Source of the DNA: Axinella damicornis
Taxonomy: Eukaryota; Porifera; Demospongiae; Axinellida; Axinellidae
Assembly (NCBI GenBank): GCA_963931865.1
Contig: OZ007510.1
Coordinates: 11,929,981 to 11,993,980, forward strand
Length of the DNA: 64,000 bases
Reading direction: 5' to 3'
Position numbers and translations under genes: made by a program. Below are positions 55,620 to 64,000 of the stretch, in pieces (the stretch's first letter is position 1; each line of letters begins with the position of its first letter). The notes under the pieces were generated by a model. The model was not told the DNA's origin and did no database searches. It saw only the letters and a list, made by a program, of their open reading frames with translations.

Positions 55620-57200
55620 AAATAATTAATCAAACCTCACAGCACGCAGGAAAGGTCTACAGAGATTCTGACTACACCGTCGTGATCGCTATCATGGAGT
55701 GACACGACCACACAATAATTGTGGTGAAACTCACCTTGGTGGTGGAGATACAAGCGCTTTTGTCTCGCCGTGGCCGCCATTGCTCGAGCGCTCTCTCCGA
55801 CTTCCGGTGGCAGTACCGTTCTTAGGAAAGGCACACGAAGATTCTGACCACACAGCCGTGATCGCTGTCGTTAACTGACGCTTACATGCCAAAACTCACC
55901 GTGCTGGCTAAGTTGTGAGTGCTGTCTTGTCTTCCTTTTGGTCGCCATTGCTCGCGATCGACAGAGCCACGTGGCATGTGCGTTAATTGGAACGAATTGC
56001 AATAATTTAGCTTCGCTTCGGCGAGGCAACCGCGGCGTTGCAACGGCTACCAGGAGTGCGGTTGCCCCTCGATCTAAATAATCTAAATAAATAATCAAAC
56101 CTCACAGCACGCAGGAAAGGTCTACAGAGATTCTGACTACACCGTTGTGATCGCTATCATGCAGTGACACTACCACACAATAATTGTGGTGAAACTCACC
56201 TTGGTGGTGGAGATACAAGAGCTTTTGTCGTGCCGTCGGCCGCCATTGCTCGATCGTTCACTTCGACGTTGGTTGCCAGTACAGTTATACGAAGGGCCCA
56301 CAAAGATTCTGACCACACAGCCGTAATCGCTGTTGTTCACTGACGCTTACATGCCAAAACTCACCGTGCAGGTAAAGTTGTAAGTGCTGTTACAATTTCG
56401 TGTCTTCCCTTTGGTCGCCATTGCGGCTAGCGATCGACTGAGCGTGGTTGCCTCGTGGCATGTGCGTTAATTGGGAATAACTGCGATACTTTAGCTTTCG
56501 CTACGGCGAGTCGCAGCCAGCGTTGCAACGGCTACCAGGAGTGCGGTTGCCCCTCGATAAATAATTAATTAATTAATGAATGTAAATAATAAACGTTTGA
56601 CTACTTCGGAATGGCCTACAAAGATTCTGACTACACCGTCGTGATCGCTATGATGCAGTGACACAACCACAAAATAATTGTGCTGAAACTCACCTTGGTG
56701 GCGGAGATACAAGCGCTTTTGTCGTGCCGTCGGCCACCATTGCTCGATCGCTCTCTTCGACGTTGGTTGCCAGTACAGTCTTACGAAGCCCCCACAAAGA
56801 TCTGGCCACACGGCCGTGATCACTGTCGTTCACTGACGCTTACATGCCGAAACTCACCGTGCTGGCTAAGTTGTGAGTGCTGTAATAATGTCTTGTCTTC
56901 CTTTTGGTCGCCATTGCTCGCGATCGACTGAGCGTGGTTGCCACGTGGCATGTGCGTTAATTGGAACGAATTACAATACTAGCTTGCGCTACGACGGCGA
57001 ATCGCAACCGGGGTTGCAACGCGGCTATGAATGGTTTTATTCGGTACTTGAGAGCACTCTAAATAATTTCTGATCATCCCTATATATAGCTATCATGGTA
57101 CTCACGTTATGTGTGATAATTGGAAAGAACTGTCACACTTAGCTTGTGCTACTGGTTAATCGCGGCTACCAGGAGTGCGGTTGCCCCTCGTTATAATGTC
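55620..57200. repeat. tandem array of a 465-515 bp composite repeat, three units
   Basis: Units begin near 55629, 56093 and 56608 (ATTCTGACTACACCGT). Each contains TTCACTGACGCTTACATGCC, CGCGATCGACTGAGCG-like sequence and GTGCGGTTGCCCCTCG near its end. A truncated end is at 57170-57190. Dispersed copies lie at 2630 and 52855. No stable coding frame across units. The array ends about 180 bp from the 3' end of the EF-hand gene. Confidence 0.88.
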
Positions 57201-57376
57201 AACTATAAATAAGTACTTGGAAGCTCTAATGTAATAAATACACATTTAGCCAGTTCACAATGTAACAACACACATTCTCGGCAATTATATTATTGACACA
57301 ATCCAGCCAACATCTATACTGTGACAGATTCTGGAGTGTAGTGCTAGAATATTATACGGCAAAATAAAGTACTCAT

Positions 57377-57904
57377 TTAGTCCAGGGGTCCAAAAAGTAT
57401 TGCACTGTTGAGGCTGTTGTCCGTGGAGAAGAAGAACTCGTAGTTGTAAGCCATAAACTCGTCACGAGAAACTACTCCATCATGGTTTGTATCCATTGCT
57501 TCAAACGATGCCTTGGCAAATGCTGTATTGGCTCCAATACACTCGTAGTAGGTCTGCCACTCCTTGAAGGAAATTACTCCATCTTGATTCACGTCGAGCA
57601 GATCGAACAAGACCGTGAAAAATGCACCCTTTTGTGGATCATCGGCCATTTTTGCAGTTGCCATCTTCATTATATCGCAGCTAAGGGTCGCAGAGGCGTC
57701 AGTCAACCCCATATTCTCACACAGCGCCTCAATGTGACGGCGATAGGTATCCACTCTTTCCTTGCTCATCCCTTCGACCTCACTGAAACGCTTCACGGCC
57801 CCCTCAAAATCATTGCGAGTGATCACGCCATCGTTATACTGGACCCTTGACGAAACGTCGAGTTTCTTGTTCCAAAAAGGACTGTCAAGAAGTTGCTTCT
57901 CCAT
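57377..57904 (-). CDS. EF-hand protein, sarcoplasmic calcium-binding protein/calexcitin type
   Basis: A single 175-codon frame, the usual size of this family. Two canonical 12-residue loops are seen, DVNQDGVISFKE (104-115) and DTNHDGVVSRDE (138-149). An N-terminal loop, VQYNDGVITRND (21-32), keeps the Gly and last Asp but lacks the first acidic residue, so it probably binds calcium weakly or not at all. The second position of the fold (about residues 55-90) has no loop. The C terminus ILFGPLD resembles the hydrophobic end of sarcoplasmic calcium-binding proteins, which close over the core. Such proteins buffer cytosolic calcium; related luciferin-binding and photoprotein families share the fold. 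No intron. The start is the first ATG and gives full family length. Confidence 0.85.
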   Translation of the reverse strand: MEKQLLDSPFWNKKLDVSSRVQYNDGVITRNDFEGAVKRFSEVEGMSKERVDTYRRHIEALCENMGLTDASATLSCDIMKMATAKMADDPQKGAFFTVLFDLLDVNQDGVISFKEWQTYYECIGANTAFAKASFEAMDTNHDGVVSRDEFMAYNYEFFFSTDNSLNSAILFGPLD

Positions 57905-58019
57905 TGCCAGCTACCTTTGACTGTCTAGAAAATGCTAGTACAGCTGCCGTGTTACTGTGACAAGACCTGCTTGATTTGCCACACATGCAGCTATACACTA
58001 GCTGTATAGATAGATAGCT

Positions 58020-58480
58020 ACTGATCTTCCGGTGGCGCGAAAAGCGGGGGAAGGCCTGGAAGGGTTCCGTGCCGTGACCGTTATAAAGCGTCATCAGTTC
58101 AAGATCGCTGCACTAGAGACTACTGTAGCCAGCTACGTACAATCGCGTACGAAAACAGGTCAACGGCGAAGTAGCGCTGAGCTGCAAGTGTTGTACTTCC
58201 CAGAGCGATGGCTCACTGCACGGAGTGAACAGTAGGCCTACAGTCGATTGCAGTTGCGTTTGAACATCGCGTAGTGCGTGACCGTGTGCGGCAAGAACTT
58301 TCTGTGGATGGAGCTTCACGGGAAATGACACGGCCTGGAATACGCAAGATTCTGGAACACATGCAGGCATGCACTTTCCGTGAGTGTCATATTTGCAGAA
58401 CACAGTTTCCATGATAATCCACGCAATACGCCGTGAGAGTCAAACGCAACTGCAAAGTAGCCTCGGTCCCAAGCGTAATT
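58020..58480. mobile_element. MITE-like repeat, inverse relative of 45982-46498
   Basis: GCGGGGGAAGGCCTGGAAG and GATGGCTCACTGCACGGAGT match the other copy in inverse. Its later half (GACACGGCCTGGAATA, TTTCCGTGAGTGTCA) resembles 38400-38510. It ends near TAGCCTCGGTCCCAAG at 58458. Confidence 0.6.
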
Positions 58481-58997
58481 TTCTCTGCAAACCTACTTTA
58501 GTAGGTATACTTACGCTTGTTGTAGCTCAGCACTGGAAAGAGGTAAAAGCTCCAGACCTCGACCAATCAACTTGCCAATGATCAAGGATTCCAGAGATAT
58601 GTAGATAATCTACCTTCGCAGTGCTTCCGGTGCCGTTGCCGTGCTTGTCAGCACGTAAACACTACCTTACAAAAGTTGCCTGCGCATCATTGGAGTATGC
58701 AGGGTAATGACTAGACTTGAGCAAAATACTCATTTTGCGCATGCGTGCCATTGGCCTATAGATCTACATTTTCTGACGGTACATGTAGCTAATTCCCTTC
58801 AAAAAGCTGGACCTTTGCGGTACGTGGACGGATTTTATCACCGTTCAAATCGTCTGGATGCAATCTTTCCAGGCCATCGAAAGTCTTGTAGCGAAGTTTA
58901 AAATTTTACTCTGACATGCCTAGTTATAGCAAACCGTTGTATTAGCTACTGCCATCGCTCAGTGGTCAAATACAGGTATAGCTATGTTGTAGGTCTA

Positions 58998-59227
58998 TAA
59001 GGTAGGGCGGGGTAATTCGGGCCACGGGTAGTTCGGGCCACTTCAACTTCAGGTCAACGGTAACTAAAAACGGACAGACTTTAGGCAAACTTCTGGCCAT
59101 GTATATCCAGGGACTCAACCTGCCTACAACTCACTAGAAGCAAGAATCCAATGGATGCTTCTTTTCCTGTTGCAACGTTGAAGTGGCCCGAATTACCACG
59201 TGGCCCGAATTACCCCGCCCTACCTTA
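58998..59227. mobile_element. MITE with GGTAGGGCGGGG ends
   Basis: TAAGGTAGGGCGGGGTAATT and its exact complement ending CCGCCCTACCTTA. TTCGGGCCAC is repeated within each arm. Only one copy in the window. Confidence 0.8.
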
Positions 59228-59985
59228 CTACCTCATCTGGAGTTTGTCTGGTCTCTGTAGCGTCTCTGGCAAGTTGAATACTGGAATTCGTGACGTCAGC
59301 GGCGGCACGCATCACGGCGTGTGAAACCCTTCCCCCCGTTTTTTCGTACTGCAAAAGCTGGGCGCGGAGGCCTGGGAGCGACAAGGGTGAAGGGGAGCGA
59401 GGACGCGCTCGTAGACTCTGCAGTCATAGGCTCACAGCTGCGGCCGCGAGTCAACACTGACCGCTCTTTTGCGCAACTTGACCGTTGACTGCGCTGATTT
59501 TCGAGGCTTTGACTGTTGGTTTTTGGGCTTTGACCGTTGACTTTGCGATAATATAGCAGACTTGCAGGTGACGTCACGAAACCACGTACATTCGTGTATA
59601 TCTCCGTATACACGGCGGCATGGCAAGCGACAACCGGTATACTGTTGATCTACAGAACCATGCTACTTTCAAGCTAAAGCAGTCAATGTACGAAAGAGGT
59701 TAGTAACATACCAGGACCGATAATCGGCATCTCTGTTTGGAACAATCTTCCCCAAGTCTCCCTCTCTGCACCAAATGTTACTACATTTAAACTACACATT
59801 GCACCCTTTTTCTTGTAACTAAGTACATGTATTTGCATATCTTTACTTAGCCTGTTTGTATATAGGGTACATCTAGATTAGCTTCACAGCTATTATGTAT
59901 CCCTTTGCATTGCATAAACTGTTATAGAAAAAAAAAAAATCGGTTGTTACGAACTGTAGGAAGCCACTTCCGGTGCGTATACATA

Positions 59986-60273
59986 ACACAGGGAAAAATG
60001 TCAATTACTAACGTAGAAATTGGTACAAAAGTGTGGTAAAATGAAATTTGTGGTACAAATTTGTTGTAAAAATGTAGTGATTTTGTTGAGATTTTGTTTA
60101 TTGAAAGATTGGTGCGTGTACAAGCAATAGTGGTCTTAGCTAGCTAAGTTTCTTTTCATCAGGCAAAAATTTTTGATGCTATGATAAAAAAGGTGAAATC
60201 TTAAAATTCCTACAATTTCACCATGTTTTTGTACCAATTTCTACGTTAGTAAAAGTCTAATTTTTCCCTGTGT
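59986..60273. mobile_element. MITE with ACACAGGGAAAAAT ends
   Basis: ACACAGGGAAAAATG and TAACGTAGAAATTGGTAC at the left, with the inverse at 60228-60273. The AT-rich inside has no gene. Confidence 0.8.
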
Positions 60274-61261
60274 AATACTTTGTATACAAGACTTTCAAGC
60301 AATAGATCTGCTCAATTACAAGGCTAAACCGCAGCCCACCCCCAACTCATCACATTCATGTACACACTTATACTGTGACTAATGGGCCTTCTGGCTTTCA
60401 CTGTCAATAAAAATATTATTACTCGCCCTCAAAGATGGCCGACTTCCTTAGTGGGCGGATGACGTGTCCGGAATTCCGTGATACGAGCAAGTCCTCTATT
60501 ACCATTGTTGCGCCCGGTCTTCCTGTGGCCTTGCATACCCCTTAATTGTTATGTTGGTCATGCAGTATAACAACAGCCACATGCACCATCTGTAAAGCTA
60601 TTGTGCCTTGCTCGTCTGATCGATGGCAGTAGTGGCGAGTATATACAGCTGCACTGTTCTATAACAATGCATGGTTATTTCAAGCCAACAAGACATGTCA
60701 GTAGCCTATAGACTGTAGTTCCAAAATTAATGGGCCAAAATGGATTTTGGGAGCACTTATAGATAGCTATACATAATTTAGCCCATGGTCACCAAATTAA
60801 AACCCCAACCAAATTTTCATTTTCCTGATTTAGCTAGCTAGCTCTGAGTATAGCACGGCTACAGTATTGTATACAGTCTCTACAGCTGCTTGTATAGGTT
60901 TTTCTCCAGGGTAGAATCTCATCTGAAATTGGCATTGATTTGCTTATGGCAAGCAAAACCAACCGTAATTATACTAGTAGCTACATTAATTGCATACAAA
61001 ATAGTAACACCCAATCTGGCCATGGAACAGTTAGCTAAACGCTTTGATGACTTCTCACGCAAGTTTTACTTCACCCACTGCCCTGCTTGAGCTAGTGAAC
61101 TGGTGGTTGGGTATAGGGTTCGAATTCGGCATCCAACCACTGAGTGAGCATCTTAGCACTAGTAATTAGGCAATCCCGTCCTAAAGCCTTCAGGTGCCCT
61201 GGTTTGAGATTGAGCTGTATCTCGATGGAGTACCATCAGTTGTAAGCAGCCTCTGATACAC

Positions 61262-61640
61262 TGTAAAAAAGAGACCAGGCTTTGGTGACCATGCATGCAT
61301 AGTTGCATCTCAGGGCCTCCTCCACTGTGGTGATCAAGGAATGAGCACACAAGTGCAGCCTAGGAGAAGTATATGCATGGAAGTGCATGCAGCTGCACTT
61401 CCAAACAATGTGCATTCAAGCAGATTATTTACACTGCTTGACCACTATAGGTCCTCCAACAGACAAACATACAGATAAGCTCTAAGTCATGTATAATTAA
61501 GAAACTTCAGACTGCGTGAAACTACACAACATTTGTAGTTGTGTGTACATTCTTTGATCACCATGCACAGTGGAGCGGGGCACTGAGATGCAACTATGGT
61601 GACCAGAGCCTGGTTAAAACAACCCTTCTCTTTACAGTGA
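61262..61640. repeat. foldback, about 90-bp imperfect arms
   Basis: CACTGTAAAAAAGAG...GGTGACCATGCATGC...TGATCAA is matched in inverse by TTTGATCACCATGCAC...GGTGACCAGAGCC...TCTTTACAGTG. The loop is about 200 bp. Confidence 0.8.
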
Positions 61641-62659
61641 GTAGGTTATTCAACTGCACGTGGTACATGTAGTTCCTTCAGAGATATTGACTATTGAAGT
61701 AGGACGATTTCTGTAGTTGTATAACAATGTATGCTTACATTTCCTATACATTTAGTTGTGGTCTATCGCCTGTTAATATGTCCCCAGCAGCAGTATTCCT
61801 TAAGTGAAGATACCTACTATATGAACATGGTTTGTAATTCAGTAACTGTTGGTTTTATAACATCATATTTGTGTTTTCTCACCGAACACAGTGACTCAGA
61901 GGCTAATAAATCATGTATACATGCAGGCTTCAATCTCAGCTATTGTGGGACAGCCTTAAAACCTGCACCTACTATCAGTGCACACTGAGTGGTTAGCTAC
62001 ACTACTGGGTGGAATTAAAAGTATAATATGTTGTAGAATTAGGGTGTAAAAACACTCCAGGGTGTAAACTAGCACATATAGGTGTAACGTAGCACAGATC
62101 GGTGTAACGTGGGGCACATAGGTGTAACTTAGCTAATGGTAGGTCAGAAAGTAGTAATTGGTGAAGAAAAGTCTAGCAGTAGCTATGGCATCTATATTCA
62201 GCTGTATTCAGAACAATGCATGAACGAAAGGTGCATTTGCATGCATATGCCCACAAAAACAAATTTAATTTTAGTGAAGTATTTGTTAAGACATGCATGC
62301 AGTTGCGTGACCATTGCTAGGTGGGTAGCTACTATGAAGTAAACTCAAGTATATGACTCAAGTATCAACTCCTTTTAAGAGCATGAAGGTCAACGTTGCT
62401 ATAGCTATAGTGAAGTTTACTCAAGTATCATTCAAATTTCAGCTCCCACTATGAGGTTCTCGGGTTGTAGCCAAATACTTCGCTTTGTAGTACACTCATC
62501 ATGATCGGTGGACTTGTCAGTCGTTTCTGTGCTCCAGTCACCAGAATCTGCACTCTTCACATTGTTTTTTTATGGGCTATAATAGTATGTCCCCCATGAC
62601 ATGCAGCCACCTATTAATTGGCATGCACTGGAGCACAGAAATGAGTGGCAAGGGCATGA

Positions 62660-62960
62660 AGTTTGCCTGAGTGAACTTCATTAGCAAACCACAGCATTCT
62701 TTGAATTAGCATGGGAAGGATAGCTATAGTAATGCCCTTGAGTGAGAGCTAGCACTAATTGCATCATACTTGAGTAAACTTCAGTAGCAACCCACAGCAT
62801 TCTTTGAATTAGCATGCGCATGGGAAGGATAGTAATTCCCTTGAAGAGAATTCAGTGCATGGGAGCTGATATACTTGCACCGTACTCAGTGAGTAAACTT
62901 CATCAGCTAACAACCACTGCATACTATAAATTAGCAATGGTAGGATGGTCACACAACTGT
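62660..62960. repeat. imperfect tandem repeat of about 110 bp
   Basis: CACAGCATTCTTTGAATTAG occurs twice, each after TGA/GTAAACTTCA and before GGGAAGGATAG. A third, weaker copy follows near 62895. Confidence 0.75.
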
Positions 62961-63292
62961 CCTAACAAACCTTCGCTAAATGAACAATTTTGTTTTCGTA
63001 GTGGCATCGCTAACATCAGATTGGCCACTGTAATCTCATCCACGTAATGCATGCAATCTCAATCCATTAGAATGATAGCGTATTCGTATATATAGTGCAT
63101 GGTGTATAGGGTTGTTTCTTATTCTTACAGTGGAGCACAGAAAACAGTTGGAAATGCATTGTAAATTGTTTCTGACCAACCATTTGCTTCGAAATGCACT
63201 GAGCCGAGAATTCAGTTATACTGGTGTGTAACTGCATGATAACTGAATTTCGAATACATTTCCCGACTGAAAACCCTCCTATACTGGCTCCT

Positions 63293-63352
63293 AGCCTCGT
63301 TCCCAGGCCCTGCCCAGCTTTTCGTCGCTTGTAGTACGCATGGGCCTGGGAA
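63293..63352. mobile_element. TAGCC-type MITE remnant
   Basis: TAGCCTCGTTCCCAGGCCC at the left and GGGCCTGGGAAC at the right. The right terminus is lost. Confidence 0.7.
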
Positions 63353-63853
63353 CAATCCATGTTCTACAATAAACTAACGAACTGTATATGCACACAATTA
63401 TTAATTCCAAGCACGGTATTGTGTTATGGTCATTACACTGTAACCTCAGTGAGGCATCTTACTCTTGTGTACCCCTAATCCTTTCCTCACAGGGTGTGAT
63501 TTCTTCTGTGTCACAGTTATGTGCAACTGGATACACAGTTGACAGCCTTCTTTACTGAGTGATTTGGACCAACTGCTTCTGACAGTTACAGGGAAGATTT
63601 TCAGGTACTTGTGCATGTTTATGCATGCATAATAAAATAGTAACTGGTATTATGATATTGCAGGTTGTATAATCCAACAGCCTCATTCCCAGTATATATA
63701 GCTGCATTGGCATGTAGGGAATCTTTTGGGACTGAAACCTACTTCTGGGAGTAAACAAATTGTTGGCCAAGGTATGAAGTAAGCTGCCTTCGGTGGTGCA
63801 TCCGCTCCTGTGCAAACTTCAACATAAGCATTCCTAAAGATCTCCACATTTAA

Positions 63854-64000
63854 TTAACCCTTTAAGCCCCATTGACGTCTATAGACGTCATTTAGACCCT
63901 ATGCACTTGTAGGGCTTCTTGTCAGTCCAAAAAGAGACCAAAAAGGCTTCAGAGGGCCTAGGGACGACTTTGAGGGACGAAATCAAAAATTTGGTCAGAT
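63854..64000. mobile_element. piggyBac-like end at window edge, with palindrome
   Basis: TTAACCCTTTAAGCCCC starts the element, and its other end is outside the window. At 63873-63890 lies the perfect palindrome TGACGTCTATAGACGTCA, with two CRE-like half sites. Confidence 0.5.

Larger units (their letters stand above)
60274..64000. other. repeat-rich stretch without a supported gene
   Basis: No frame here shows a signal peptide, domain or convincing splice partners. The 66-codon frame at 60890 looks accidental. Contents: a foldback at 61262-61640, short GTGTAAC repeats near 62040-62125, tandem repeats at 62660-62960, a TAGCC-type remnant at 63293-63352 and a piggyBac-like end at 63854. Confidence 0.6.

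Noticed and set aside
60890..61090. 66-codon frame with a hydrophobic stretch
   Set aside because: Composition is plausible but there is no splice site, signal or second exon; likely chance in AT-rich DNA.
63873..63890. Stand-alone CREB-binding enhancer
   Set aside because: It lies inside an apparent transposon end, so the palindrome is more simply part of the element.

Overview
The window looks like nuclear DNA of an invertebrate animal. Genes have spliceosomal introns with GT..AG borders, signal-peptide exons and single-pass membrane receptors. The intergenic DNA and introns are packed with small inverted-repeat transposons (MITEs), foldbacks and minisatellites. A DJ-1/PARK7 gene and a sarcoplasmic-calcium-binding-protein-like EF-hand gene point to Metazoa. 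A demosponge or another early-branching marine invertebrate is my best guess, but nothing here proves the species. There are no viral, plasmid or bacterial features.

Layout. 1-4823 (+): 3' part of a single-pass receptor (here 'receptor A'). 5008-14648 and 15568-21183: two copies of a diverged tandem duplication. Each copy holds a multi-transmembrane gene on + and, converging on it, the cytoplasmic-tail exon of a receptor on -. The left copy carries a nonsense codon in the membrane gene and an orphaned, frameshifted tail exon. The right copy keeps the upstream frame but has lost about 525 bp covering the last two membrane segments, and it runs into a 200-N gap. 20500-23480 (-): receptor B. 23965-26181 (-): receptor C, interrupted by one in-frame TGA. 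26404-31293 (+): receptor D. C and D diverge from a 222-bp promoter with a palindromic TATA element. 31865-32437 (-): DJ-1. 32750-43850 (+): a cysteine-rich single-pass protein built of phase-1 exons, divergent from DJ-1. 43851-57376: mostly repeats with two weak small-gene candidates. 57377-57904 (-): EF-hand protein. 57905-64000: repeats and no convincing gene.

How it fits together. Receptors A-D form one family not known to me. Each reads as a signal peptide exon, a phase-1 intron, one large exon with a beta-propeller-like ectodomain and a transmembrane helix, a phase-2 intron directly after the helix, and unrelated cytoplasmic-tail exons. In all four the apparent stop codon after the helix is the TAA inside a GTAAG splice donor. 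Gene duplication, tail-exon exchange, decay and coding minisatellite growth in one cluster make a fast-evolving recognition or sensory locus an attractive hypothesis. This is inference.

Mobile DNA. At least three recurrent inverted-repeat families are visible: TAGCCTCG...CGAGGCTA with 8-9 bp target duplications, AGTCTCG...CGAGACT, and TACCCCGTGCGC. There is also a TTAACCCTTT (piggyBac-like) type. The paralogous duplication supplies empty sites that prove several of the insertions.
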